Counted from the stretch's first letter, positions 1 through 7,531 are shown. The stretch: 16,097 nucleotides of DNA from an uncultured Comamonadaceae bacterium (GCA_937871735.1 CALMOI010000080.1:1-16097), one strand, 5' to 3'. A program made the numbers and translations. Notes: generated by a model not told the origin, from the sequence alone.

Positions 1-660
1 ATTTTGCAGTTTGGCGATTTGCAATTGGTAAGGCATACCGCCCACCACGTTGGCCACGCGCAGGCCACGGCAATGCTTGACCAACTCGATAGCGTCATGG
101 GCTACTTGCTGGGCCAACTCACGGGTTGGGCACAGCACCAGCGCGCCGGGCGTAGCGGCCTTGAAATGACGCGGGTTGGTCGGGTCTTTGCGCTTGGCGC
201 GCTTCGGGGGCACTTCGCCACGGGCGATGGCTTCGGCCACGGCGGCATCGAACTCAGCGCGCTCTTGAGCTTCAGCATCAGCTTGGGTCTTGAGCAGGGT
301 GTGCAGCACGGGCAGCAAGAAGGCGGCGGTTTTACCGCTACCGGTTTGGCTGGACACCATCAGGTCGATGAAGCGCTTGCCTTCGCCACCGGCTTGATCA
401 GGCAAAGCCTTGGGAATGGTTTGCAGTTGCACCGTGGTGGGCTGGGTGTAACCCAGATCGGCCACAGCTTGAATCAGCTCAGGAGCCAAGCCCAGCGTGA
501 CGAAGCCGTTAGGCACGACTTCGGCCTCTTCGGCCAGCACTTCGGCGGGTTCAGAAAATTCGGCTTCCGGTTCACGGAAAGCCAGTTCGGAGGAGGAAGA
601 ATCAGCGGAAATAGATTCAACGGGCGACAAGTCGCCCAGCACTTCAAAAGCGTCGGTCAT
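1..660 (-). CDS. DEAD-box ATP-dependent RNA helicase, N-terminal part (truncated by window edge)
   Basis: RNA helicases of this superfamily 2 family unwind short RNA duplexes with ATP, in ribosome assembly or mRNA turnover. The 220 visible residues start at ATG 660. Residues 1-50 are an acidic, serine/glutamate-rich extension. A Q motif follows (aromatic F53, GY at 70-71, PTTVQ at 74-78), then motif I SSQTGSGKT at 103-111, motif Ia PTRELAQQV at 178-186 and the GG motif at 207-208. DEAD, SAT and helicase-C motifs would lie beyond the left edge. A charged stretch of about 45 residues (roughly 125-170, with a basic KRAKRK segment) separates motif I from Ia, where typical family members have only a short linker. 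The gene lies behind orn after a 276-base untranslated region. The subfamily (RhlE, DbpA or other) cannot be decided from this fragment. Confidence 0.93.
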   Translation of the reverse strand, partial: MTDAFEVLGDLSPVESISADSSSSELAFREPEAEFSEPAEVLAEEAEVVPNGFVTLGLAPELIQAVADLGYTQPTTVQLQTIPKALPDQAGGEGKRFIDLMVSSQTGSGKTAAFLLPVLHTLLKTQADAEAQERAEFDAAVAEAIARGEVPPKRAKRKDPTNPRHFKAATPGALVLCPTRELAQQVAHDAIELVKHCRGLRVANVVGGMPYQLQIAKLQN

Positions 661-903
661 TTTTTTCTCACACGAGGCACCACACAGGCGGCGGTGCGCT
701 TCGTCAATGGTTAAAAAACATCAACCATCAAACGAAGCCCAGTGTCGGCGCATCCTGTGCCGCCGTGGCAGTTCACTGTAGTGACTTCTGCCAGCTCCAA
801 AACCTGCAAAGGTGCTGTGAGCTACTGGATTGATCCTTATAGATGGATCAGGTGTGTGATAGGGAGATGTACAAATGTGCTGCAATTCACAGCACAGCCG
901 CCG
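661..903 (-). promoter_or_regulatory. Structured 5' leader of the DEAD-box helicase gene
   Basis: I see no credible gene here on either strand. Read on the minus strand toward the helicase ATG, the stretch holds several inverted repeats. One has 7-bp arms at 876-882/890-896 with a 7-base loop. A second has 6-bp arms at 831-836/845-850. A third has 5-bp arms at 773-777/780-784, only 2 bases apart, so it reads as a palindrome more than a hairpin. The largest spans 698-738, with 7 bp plus 6 bp of pairing (698-704 with 732-738, 707-712 with 723-728) around a 2x3 internal loop. None is followed by a long T tract on the minus strand, so they look like leader structure more than terminators. The 876-896 hairpin is followed by a short TTTG and could be a weak end for orn transcripts. 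Confidence 0.45.
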
Positions 904-912
904 ATTATGACA
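904..912 (-). promoter_or_regulatory. Candidate extended -10 promoter for the helicase gene
   Basis: The minus strand reads TGTCATAAT here, an extended -10 element (TG, one base, then CATAAT, 5 of 6 to consensus). It sits 27 bases past the orn stop codon. No convincing -35 hexamer lies 16-18 bases upstream, which is tolerated for extended -10 promoters. If used, transcription would start near 897 and leave a leader of about 237 bases. This is inference from sequence only. Confidence 0.4.
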
Positions 913-936
913 CAACTTTCAAATTTGCGTGCGGGT

Positions 937-1551
937 TTATCCTAGGCTGGTCGCTTGCAGGAAGTGCGTGCGGTAGTGTTCCAGCTCGTCAATGGACTCG
1001 TGGACATCGGCCAGCGCGGTGTGCTTTTGCTGCTTTTTGAATGAGGCATAGACCTCAGGCCGCCAGCGTTTGGCCAGTTCCTTGAGCGTGCTGACATCCA
1101 AATTGCGGTAATGAAAGTACGCCTCCAGCTTGGGCATGTACTTGACCAAAAAACGCCGGTCTTGGCTGATTGAGTTGCCGCACATGGGCGAGCCATTTTT
1201 GGGCACGTAGCGCTTGATGAAATCCACAATCTGCACCTCGGCCTCAGCCTCGGTCAATATGGCGGCTTTGACTTTGTCGGTCAGGCCGCTGCGGCCATGC
1301 GTGCCCCGGTTCCAAGCGTCCATCTTGCCCAATTGCGCATCGCTTTGGTGAATCACCAACACCGGGCCTTCAATGCGGGGCGTGAGGTTGGGGCCGGTCA
1401 CGATCACGGCAATTTCCAGCAGACGGTCGTCTTCGGGGTCAAGGCCGGTCATCTCGCAATCGAGCCAAATTAAGTTTTGATCCGACTTGGCCAAGGTGGC
1501 CGGGATGGTTTGCGGGGGGGCGGAAAGTGAGGGTGCGGTCGCTTCAGTCAT
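937..1551 (-). CDS. orn: Oligoribonuclease (DEDDh 3'-5' exoribonuclease)
   Basis: Orn degrades 2-5 nt RNA fragments to mononucleotides, finishing RNA decay and clearing pGpG from cyclic-di-GMP turnover. All family signatures are visible in the 204-residue product: D31 and E33 in WLDCEMTGLD, the NSISQD block with D131, and KHTALADVHESI with H177 and D182. I chose the ATG at 1551; an ORF extension to 1620 is possible, but its extra residues are not family-like and would cover the divergent protease start. E. coli Orn is 181 residues, and the excess here is a low-complexity N-terminus of about 20 residues. No strong Shine-Dalgarno sequence precedes the ATG. It is divergent from the M48 protease gene, with 67 bases between the two starts. 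Confidence 0.97.
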   Translation of the reverse strand: MTEATAPSLSAPPQTIPATLAKSDQNLIWLDCEMTGLDPEDDRLLEIAVIVTGPNLTPRIEGPVLVIHQSDAQLGKMDAWNRGTHGRSGLTDKVKAAILTEAEAEVQIVDFIKRYVPKNGSPMCGNSISQDRRFLVKYMPKLEAYFHYRNLDVSTLKELAKRWRPEVYASFKKQQKHTALADVHESIDELEHYRTHFLQATSLG

Positions 1552-1618
1552 GCGCGAGATTGTCGCCCATGCGCTGGCTTGGCGCTGTTCGACGCGATTG
1601 CGCCTAAACTTCGCCCCC

Positions 1619-2935
1619 ATGCCTTCTTCGATCTTGCCTTCTGTGGCGGTAACGTCACCCTCCTCCTATTCACTCACGCTGACGCTAGTGTTTGCGGCCG
1701 CGCTGGTCATCAGCTTGCTGCTGCGGCTGTGGCTGGCAACGCGTCAAATTCGCCATGTGGCGCAGCACCGAGGCGCGGTTCCCGCTGCCTTTGCCGCCAA
1801 CATCACGCTCGCGGCGCACCAAAAAGCGGCTGACTACACCATCGCCAAAGCGCGTCTGGGTTTGCTGGACTTGGCGCTGGGCGGTGCCGTGCTGCTGGGC
1901 TGGACGCTGCTGGGCGGGCTGGACGCGCTCAACCAAGTGCTGATGAACGCACTGGGCGGCGGCATGGTGCAGCAACTGGCGCTCTTGGCGGGCTTCATGC
2001 TGATCAGCAGCGTGATTGATCTGCCCCTCACGCTCTACAAAACCTTTGTGCTGGAAGAGCGCTTTGGCTTCAACAAAATGACGTTCAAGCTCTGGCTGGC
2101 CGACACCCTCAAGTCCAGCGTGGTGGGCGCGATCATTGGTTTGCCGATTGCGGCCCTGGTGCTGTGGCTGATGGGTGCCAGCGGGCGTTACTGGTGGCTG
2201 TGGGTCTGGGGCGTGTGGATGGGTTTCAACCTGCTGATGCTGCTGATTTACCCCACCTTCATCGCGCCGATGTTCAACAAATTTCAGCCGCTGGACGATG
2301 AATCGCTGAAAAACCGCGTCACCGCGCTGATGCAGCGCTGCGGCTTCGCAGCCAAAGGCTTGTTCGTCATGGACGGCAGCAAGCGCAGCGCCCACGCCAA
2401 CGCTTATTTCACCGGCTTTGGCGCGGCCAAGCGCGTGGTGTTCTACGACACCTTGCTGCGCCAACTCGACCCCGGCGAGGTCGAAGCCGTGCTGGCCCAC
2501 GAGTTGGGCCACTTCAAGCACAAGCATGTGCCCAAGCGCATCGTCAGCCTATTTGCCATGAGCTTGGCCGGTTTGGCGCTGCTGGGCTGGCTGTCCACCC
2601 AAGGCTGGTTCTACACCGGCTTAGGCGTGATTCCCAACCTGGGCGGCGAAATGCAAGCGCCCAACGACGCGCTGGCCTTGCTGCTGTTCATGCTGGTCAC
2701 GCCCGTGTTTTCCTTCTTCTTGTCGCCGCTGATGGCGCAACTGTCGCGCAAGCATGAGTTCGAGGCCGATGCCTACGCCATCGCGCAAACCAATGGCGGC
2801 GACTTGGCTCGGGCGCTGCTCAAGCTCTACAAAGACAACGCATCTACCCTCACCCCGGATCCTCTGTACGTGAAGTTCTACTACTCGCACCCGCCCGCCT
2901 CTGAGCGTCTGGCCCGCATGGGCGCAAGCGCATGA
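1619..2935 (+). CDS. M48 family metalloprotease, Ste24/CAAX-protease-1 type, integral membrane
   Basis: The 438-residue product has the architecture of Ste24-type zinc proteases: an M48_N-like membrane domain followed by the catalytic domain. About seven hydrophobic segments are visible (roughly 21-40, 85-101, 119-138, 168-186, 191-213, 309-325 and 346-370). The zinc motif HELGH is at 294-298, and the third ligand is probably E380 in EFEAD at 380-384, which matches the Ste24/ZMPSTE24 pattern. Bacteria generally lack prenylated CAAX substrates, so the role is likely inner-membrane protein processing or quality control; that is inference. The start at 1619 gives a normal family N-terminus, and the in-frame extension upstream lies antisense to orn. 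The stop overlaps the rsgA ATG by 4 bases, suggesting coupled translation. Confidence 0.94.
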   Translation: MPSSILPSVAVTSPSSYSLTLTLVFAAALVISLLLRLWLATRQIRHVAQHRGAVPAAFAANITLAAHQKAADYTIAKARLGLLDLALGGAVLLGWTLLGGLDALNQVLMNALGGGMVQQLALLAGFMLISSVIDLPLTLYKTFVLEERFGFNKMTFKLWLADTLKSSVVGAIIGLPIAALVLWLMGASGRYWWLWVWGVWMGFNLLMLLIYPTFIAPMFNKFQPLDDESLKNRVTALMQRCGFAAKGLFVMDGSKRSAHANAYFTGFGAAKRVVFYDTLLRQLDPGEVEAVLAHELGHFKHKHVPKRIVSLFAMSLAGLALLGWLSTQGWFYTGLGVIPNLGGEMQAPNDALALLLFMLVTPVFSFFLSPLMAQLSRKHEFEADAYAIAQTNGGDLARALLKLYKDNASTLTPDPLYVKFYYSHPPASERLARMGASA

Positions 2936-3897
2936 GCCGCCCCAACGCCCGCGCGGCCCACACCGCCGCTGCCAGCGCCGCCCAAGCCACGCAACAAACC
3001 GGCTTGGTCGTGGCCGGACATGGCCGCCATTGCGTGGTTGAAACCGCTGACGGCCAGCGCGTGATTTGCCACCCGCGTGGCAAAAAAAGCCAATCCGTGG
3101 TGGGCGACCGCGTGCTGTGGCAACCCTCGCAAGACGAAGGCACCATCGAAAAAGTGCAAGAGCGGCGCAATTTGTTTTACCGCCAAGACGAAATCCGCAC
3201 CAAGTCTTTTGCCGCCAACTTGGATCAAGTGCTGATCTTGATTGCCGCCGAGCCGGAATACTCAGAAAGCCAGCTCTCTCGCGCGCTGATTGCCGCAGAG
3301 GCCGAGCACATCACGCCGCTGATTGCGCTGAACAAAAGCGACCTGCCCGCGCTGCACGCCCAAGCGTGGTCGCGCTTGGCACCGTACCGCGCCTGCGGCT
3401 ACCCCATGTTGAGCATGTCCCTCAGCCACGACAGCGACGCGCAATTGCAGCCCTTGATAGAGGCGCTGACGGGCAAAACCACGCTGGTGCTCGGCCCCTC
3501 AGGCGTGGGTAAAAGCACCTTGATCAACCGACGGGTGCCGGGCGCGCTGGCCGAGACCAATGAGATTTCGCAGGCGCTGAACTCGGGCAAGCACACCACC
3601 ACCAGCACCAGTTGGTACTGGGTGGATCGGGCCAGCAACACGGCGTTGATCGACTCGCCCGGCTTTCAAGAATTTGGCCTGCGCCACATCGAACCGATGC
3701 AGCTCGCCGCCTACATGCCCGACCTGAAACCGCATGTGGCGCAATGCAAGTTCTACAACTGCACCCATTTGCACGAGCCCGGCTGCGGCGTGCAAGCCGC
3801 CGTGGCCGCTGACGAGGCCAGCGGCGGCATCAGCCCCAGGCGCTACAAAATCTACGGCGACTTGTTCGCTGAGCTGAGCGAGCCGCCGCGCTACTGA
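2932..3897 (+). CDS. rsgA: Ribosome small-subunit-dependent GTPase A (RsgA/YjeQ)
   Basis: RsgA binds late 30S precursors and uses GTP hydrolysis to check and release them during maturation. The GTPase domain is circularly permuted as expected: NKSD (G4) at 134-137 comes before the P-loop GPSGVGKST (G1, 188-196) and DSPG (G3, 241-244). An N-terminal OB-fold region precedes it. The C-terminal zinc knuckle is C272, C277, H279 and C285, with the same 5-2-6 spacing as E. coli YjeQ. Length (321 residues) is normal, with a short alanine-rich N-terminal tail. The ATG lies within the protease stop (ATGA), and no separate Shine-Dalgarno sequence is seen, so translation is probably coupled. The gene converges on hisC with only 14 bases between the stops. 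Confidence 0.97.
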   Translation: MSRPNARAAHTAAASAAQATQQTGLVVAGHGRHCVVETADGQRVICHPRGKKSQSVVGDRVLWQPSQDEGTIEKVQERRNLFYRQDEIRTKSFAANLDQVLILIAAEPEYSESQLSRALIAAEAEHITPLIALNKSDLPALHAQAWSRLAPYRACGYPMLSMSLSHDSDAQLQPLIEALTGKTTLVLGPSGVGKSTLINRRVPGALAETNEISQALNSGKHTTTSTSWYWVDRASNTALIDSPGFQEFGLRHIEPMQLAAYMPDLKPHVAQCKFYNCTHLHEPGCGVQAAVAADEASGGISPRRYKIYGDLFAELSEPPRY

Positions 3898-3911
3898 GGC
3901 GCTTGGGCGGT

Positions 3912-5012
3912 TCAGGCCGCCAAAATGCGGCCCAGCGCGGCCAGCAGCGCATCGCACTGCGCGGGGGTGCCGATGCTGATACGCAGGTACTGCGCCACCC
4001 GCGCCGCGCCAAAGTGCCGCACCAGCACGCCGTGCTCGCGCAAACCAGCGGCCAGTTGCGCCGCATCGCGCTGCGGGTGGGTGGCAAACACGAAGTTCGC
4101 CGCTGACGGCAGCACCTTGAAGCCCAAATCCTCCAGCGCCAAGGTCAGCCCTTCGCGGCTGTGAATCACGGCGGCACGGGTTTGCTCGAAGTGGTCGCGG
4201 TCTTGGTAGGCGGCGGTGGCACCGACCTGGGCCAGCTTGTCCAGCGGGTAGGAGTTGAAGCTGTCTTTGACGCGCTCTAGCGCCTCAATCAAATGCCGCT
4301 GCCCCACCGCAAAGCCGACCCGCAACCCGGCCAGCGAGCGCGACTTGGACAGGGTGTGAACCACCAGCAAATTCGGGTAACGATTCACCAAGCTGATGGC
4401 GCTCTCGGCACCAAAGTCCACATAAGCCTCATCGACCAGCACCACGCGCTGCGGCTGGCTTTGCAGCAGTTGTTCAATCGCGGCCAATGGCAGCGGGCAG
4501 CCGGTGGGCGCGTTGGGGTTGGCGATCACCACGCCGCCCACGGCCAGCGCATCAGCACGGGCGTAGTCGGCCACGTTGATGCCCATGTCGGCAGCCAGCG
4601 GCACCACTTCCATTTCAATGCCGTACAGGCCGCAATACACCTTGTAAAAGCTGTAGGTGACATCCGGCAGCAGCAGCGGCTTGCCTTGGCGGAAAAAGGC
4701 GTAGAAGGCGTGACCCAGCACTTCATCAGAACCGTTGCCCACAAAGATCTGCGCGGGGTCGATGTCGTGGTGCGCCGCAATGGCCTCACGCAGCGCGCTG
4801 GACTGCGGATCAGGGTAAAGCTGCAATCCTTGCTCGGTGGCAGCGGCAATGGCGGCCAGCACACGCGGCGACGGCGGGTAGGGATTTTCGTTGGTGTTGA
4901 GCTTGACCAAGTTGTTGATCTTGGGCTGCTCACCGGGCACGTAGGGCACCAGCGCTTCGATGCCGGGGCTCCACAGCGTACGGGTGTCAGGGGCAGTGGT
5001 TTGCAAAGTCAT
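3912..5012 (-). CDS. hisC: Histidinol-phosphate aminotransferase
   Basis: HisC is a PLP enzyme that transfers an amino group from glutamate to imidazole-acetol phosphate in histidine synthesis. Class I/II aminotransferase features are clear in the 366 residues: NENPYPPSP at 41-49, NPNAPTG at 165-171, DEAYVDF at 194-200, the PLP lysine K223 in TLSKSRSLAGLR, and the C-terminal arginine R344 in YLRISIGTP. Some HisC homologues instead serve aromatic amino-acid synthesis, and motifs alone cannot exclude that. No other his gene lies in the window, so it stands outside any his operon visible here. A modest AAGGGA lies about 12 bases before the ATG. The CobD/CbiB-like gene is upstream on the same strand, 101 bases away. 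Confidence 0.95.
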   Translation of the reverse strand: MTLQTTAPDTRTLWSPGIEALVPYVPGEQPKINNLVKLNTNENPYPPSPRVLAAIAAATEQGLQLYPDPQSSALREAIAAHHDIDPAQIFVGNGSDEVLGHAFYAFFRQGKPLLLPDVTYSFYKVYCGLYGIEMEVVPLAADMGINVADYARADALAVGGVVIANPNAPTGCPLPLAAIEQLLQSQPQRVVLVDEAYVDFGAESAISLVNRYPNLLVVHTLSKSRSLAGLRVGFAVGQRHLIEALERVKDSFNSYPLDKLAQVGATAAYQDRDHFEQTRAAVIHSREGLTLALEDLGFKVLPSAANFVFATHPQRDAAQLAAGLREHGVLVRHFGAARVAQYLRISIGTPAQCDALLAALGRILAA

Positions 5013-5113
5013 GGTGTCAAGATCCCTTGCGGGAGGCAGTCAAAAAACGGGAAAAACCGAGAGAACAAGCATGGTGCGCCGCAGTCAGCTCACACACCGA
5101 GGGCTAACGAAGC

Positions 5114-6103
5114 TTAGCCCAGCAAGCGTGCCAGTGTCAGCAAGGCCAGCAGGACCAGCCACATCACCACCGAACGCCACACCAAACCCACCACTTGGGG
5201 CAGGTAAGCAGGCTCAGGCTCACGGCCAGGCGTGGTGCCAACATCGGGTTGCGGTACGGAATCCAAATCGCCATCACCGGGCGCAGGCAGGCTGATGACG
5301 GTTTTCAGGGCTTCACCACCCAAGCGCACGTTGATGGCCCCAGCGGTGGCGGCCAAGATCACGCCATCGTTGTCGTTCGGGAAATGCTGCGAGTGGTTGC
5401 GCCAACTGTCGATGGCTTCTTCAAAGCTGCCCACCACGGCAAAGCCCAGCGCCGTGATGCGCGCCGGAACCCAATCAATCACCCGCCACGCTTGGGCCGC
5501 CGCCAATTGCAAGGCATCGCTGACGGGCTGCTGCACAAAGCGCCCCGTGTAGCGCCAGTGGCGAAAAGCAAATTCGCTACAGCGGTACAGCACCGCCCCG
5601 GCGGGGCCCAAGCCCAACGCAGCCAGTATCGAAAACCAAGCCAGCACGCCAAACACATGCCGATGCGCCGCCAGCACGGAATACTCAATCACATGGCGCA
5701 CGATCTCGCTGCGCGGCAGTTCGCTGGCATCAACCTGCTGCCAATGCGCAAGTGCCTCGCGGGCACGCGCTTCGTCACCCGCATCCAGCGCATCACGAAT
5801 GGCTGTGAAGTGATGGCTGAATTGCCGAAAACCCAGTGTGATGTAGAGCAAGGCCGCGCTCCACAGCACGGCAAACGGCCATCCCACAAAGTACATCAAC
5901 AGCCAATGCACAGCCAATGCCGCCACGGAGGGACAGCCCACAGTCAACCCCCAAGACAGCCAACCATGCTGAGATTGCCCCGCATCGAAGTTGCGACTGA
6001 CCCAACGCGCCCAAGCACGCAAGCCTGTGTGAATGGGGTTGTCGCGCCCCACCGGACGCACTTGCTCCATCAGCAGGGCAAACAAAATGGCAAAAAAGCT
6101 CAT
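5114..6103 (-). CDS. CobD/CbiB-family integral membrane protein
   Basis: The 329-residue protein resembles CobD/CbiB, the membrane adenosylcobinamide-phosphate synthase component of cobalamin assembly. Two C-terminal-half blocks carry the likeness: WVPARITAL at 211-219, and NDNDGVILAATAGAINVRLG at 243-262, matching the family's PaR-ltal and PN-G--aamAgaLgvrLgG patterns. Hydrophobic segments lie near 1-14, 55-75, 77-92, 150-173 and 305-326. The insert around 272-300 is proline-rich. No other cobalamin gene is present, and the position next to the ribosomal cluster argues against a simple cobalamin role; its function here is unknown. I chose ATG 6103 for the N-terminus MSFFAILFALLMEQ. A TTG at 6139, overlapping the Nudix stop as TTGA, is a less likely alternative. 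Confidence 0.85.
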   Translation of the reverse strand: MSFFAILFALLMEQVRPVGRDNPIHTGLRAWARWVSRNFDAGQSQHGWLSWGLTVGCPSVAALAVHWLLMYFVGWPFAVLWSAALLYITLGFRQFSHHFTAIRDALDAGDEARAREALAHWQQVDASELPRSEIVRHVIEYSVLAAHRHVFGVLAWFSILAALGLGPAGAVLYRCSEFAFRHWRYTGRFVQQPVSDALQLAAAQAWRVIDWVPARITALGFAVVGSFEEAIDSWRNHSQHFPNDNDGVILAATAGAINVRLGGEALKTVISLPAPGDGDLDSVPQPDVGTTPGREPEPAYLPQVVGLVWRSVVMWLVLLALLTLARLLG

Positions 6104-6135
6104 GACCGCATCATAACGAGGGCGTATTGCTGCAC

Positions 6136-6864
6136 TCAAGCAGCCAGAAAACGGTAGAAGTTGCGCAACATGCCAGCCGTCGCACCCCAGATGTAGCGTT
6201 CAGGCAACGCTTGGGCCTCGGCAGCGCGGTAAGGCATGGAAAACCATTCACGCTGCACGCCATCACGCATCATCCGGTGGCGTTGGTGGTTGGCAGGGTT
6301 CATCAAAAAGTGCAACGGCACTTCAAAGGTATCGGCCACTTCATCAGGATTGGGGCGCAGGGTAAAACCAGGCTGCACCAGCGCCACCACCGGCGTGACC
6401 CAAAACGAAGTGCCGGTGATGTAGGTGGGCAAACTGCCCAGCACCTGCACCCAATCCGCTTCTAAGCCAACTTCTTCGTGGGCCTCACGCAAGGCCGCAG
6501 CGGTGGCATCAGCATCGCCCGGATCGACTTTGCCGCCCGGAAAAGCGATTTGCCCCGAGTGGGTGGACAACTGCGCTGTGCGCTCCGTCAACAGCACCGT
6601 GAGGTCATGGGGATGCGAGCCGCGCAGCACGATGGGCACTAACACCGCCGCACGTGCTGGCTGGCGGTCGGCAAACTTTTTTTCGGACAACACCTCGGGC
6701 TGCCACACCGGCGGGGTTAAAAATCGTTCGCGCAAAGCAGCGGGCGACAGCGCATCGGCGGCAATCGGCGGCAAATGCGCGTCCACCCCGACGATGGGCA
6801 CCGAGCGCGGGTCAAACGCCGCCAAAGGAACGAAAGACGATGATGCGGGCGGCTGATAAACCAT
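6136..6864 (-). CDS. Nudix hydrolase, CoA pyrophosphatase-like (NudL/UPF0035 type)
   Basis: Enzymes of this subgroup cleave the pyrophosphate of coenzyme A and related CoA compounds. The 242-residue product carries the UPF0035-type signature LLTERTAQLSTHSGQIAFPG at 91-110, running into the Nudix box. That box holds G111, D117 in place of the usual glutamate, then R126-E127 and E130-E131 in LREAHEEVGL. An N-terminal region of about 70 residues precedes the Nudix fold. ATG 6864 is chosen: a longer in-frame reading to 6984 would run through the rplS terminator and its extra residues are not family-like. A weak AAGGT lies about 10 bases before the start. It is the first gene after the rplS terminator, so it presumably has its own promoter. 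The CobD/CbiB-like gene follows 32 bases after its stop. Confidence 0.93.
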   Translation of the reverse strand: MVYQPPASSSFVPLAAFDPRSVPIVGVDAHLPPIAADALSPAALRERFLTPPVWQPEVLSEKKFADRQPARAAVLVPIVLRGSHPHDLTVLLTERTAQLSTHSGQIAFPGGKVDPGDADATAAALREAHEEVGLEADWVQVLGSLPTYITGTSFWVTPVVALVQPGFTLRPNPDEVADTFEVPLHFLMNPANHQRHRMMRDGVQREWFSMPYRAAEAQALPERYIWGATAGMLRNFYRFLAA

Positions 6865-6940
6865 GCGAAAGTGACCTTGGGTGACGAGCGCGGACTGAAC
6901 TCGAAGCGGGCATGATGCTATGAAAAGCGGCACGCCAAAG

Positions 6941-6977
6941 AAAAAAACCGTCTCAAGCCTAAGCTCCAGACGGTTTT
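6941..6977 (-). terminator. Rho-independent terminator after rplS
   Basis: The minus strand has a perfect 10-bp stem (6968-6977 with 6944-6953) around a 14-base loop. The stem ends in a run of seven T (6947 to 6941) that overlaps its last four pairs. It lies 34 bases past the rplS stop and ends the ribosomal-protein transcription unit before the Nudix gene. Confidence 0.93.
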
Positions 6978-7011
6978 GATGCACACAGGCTTCAAGAGCC
7001 TGCGTAGCAGC

Positions 7012-7395
7012 TTACGCGGCGGCGACAGCAGCCACCTTGCGTGCTGGCAGCTTTTCTTTGATACGAGCCGACTTGCCGCTGCGTTCACGCAGGTAGTACA
7101 GCTTGGCGCGGCGCACGTCACCACGGCGCTTGACTTCAATGCCAGCGATCAGCGGGCTGTAGGTTTGGAACGTACGTTCCACGCCTTCACCGCTGGAGAT
7201 CTTGCGCACGATGAAGCCGCTGTTGAGGCCACGGTTGCGCTTAGCGATCACCACGCCTTCGTAAGCCTGAACGCGCTTGCGAGTGCCTTCAACCACGTTC
7301 ACGCTCACGATGATGGTGTCACCAGGTGCGAAATCGGGGATGTTTTTGCCGAGACGGGCAATTTCTTCTTGCTCAAGGGTCTGGATCAGATTCAT
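7012..7395 (-). CDS. rplS: Large ribosomal subunit protein bL19
   Basis: bL19 sits at the 30S/50S interface. The 127-residue sequence has the family body: PDFAPGDTIIVSVNVVEGTRKRVQAYEG near 20-47, then RNRGLNSGFIVRKIS, GVERTF, SPLI, and RAKLYYLRERSGKSARIKEK in the second half. A short alanine-rich tail follows. A clear GAAGGT lies 6 bases before the ATG. The gene closes the rpsP-rimM-trmD-rplS cluster. It appears to have its own promoter at the trmD 3' end (7504-7531), giving a leader of about 100 bases, and is followed at once by a strong terminator. Confidence 0.98.
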   Translation of the reverse strand: MNLIQTLEQEEIARLGKNIPDFAPGDTIIVSVNVVEGTRKRVQAYEGVVIAKRNRGLNSGFIVRKISSGEGVERTFQTYSPLIAGIEVKRRGDVRRAKLYYLRERSGKSARIKEKLPARKVAAVAAA

Positions 7396-7503
7396 GGTCT
7401 ACCTTCAAAGATCGTGTCCACGCTACACAAAAGGCGGGCCAGGTGGCTGCGGCAAGCGCGGCACTCCCATTCCACGGCTGGACAGAGGATCGAAAAGCCT
7501 TCC

Positions 7504-7531
7504 ATTATAGCAATTTGCCGATGAGTTTCAG
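7504..7531 (-). promoter_or_regulatory. Promoter of rplS, overlapping the trmD stop codon
   Basis: The minus strand has a perfect extended -10, TGCTATAAT (-10 hexamer at 7509-7504), with CTGAAA (4 of 6 to TTGACA) 16 bases upstream at 7531-7526. The TAA of TATAAT is the stop codon of trmD. The start would be near 7497. The 18 bases from TATAAT onward match the rpsP promoter with one difference, which strengthens the call. Confidence 0.75.

Noticed and set aside
4..714. Long plus-strand open frame opposite the helicase
   Set aside because: It is the antisense of a clear DEAD-box coding sequence with motifs in order; the plus-strand translation is glycine/histidine-rich and not protein-like.
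937..1620. Longer orn reading starting at 1620
   Set aside because: The extra 23 residues are not family-like and would overlap the start of the divergent protease; ATG 1551 gives a normal Orn.
1685..2527. Long minus-strand open frame (280 codons) inside the M48 gene
   Set aside because: Its Q/H/R-rich composition is typical of an antisense shadow in GC-rich DNA, and the plus strand carries HELGH and the membrane segments.
3082..3094. A7 run with TGGC/GCCA arms in early rsgA as a programmed frameshift site
   Set aside because: The frame gives AAA-AAA-AGC preceded by C, not the usual slippery pattern, and the uninterrupted 321-residue product matches the family, so no shift is needed.
3906..3921. 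GGCGG/CCGCC inverted repeat between rsgA and hisC as a shared terminator
   Set aside because: The stem is only 5 bp and no T tract follows on either strand; it also covers the hisC stop codon.
4293..5117. Long plus-strand open frame opposite hisC
   Set aside because: Antisense shadow; hisC on the other strand has all catalytic motifs.
5195..6157. 320-codon plus-strand frame opposite the CobD/CbiB-like gene
   Set aside because: It has low-complexity basic composition and no recognisable motif; the minus-strand frame has family motifs and membrane segments.
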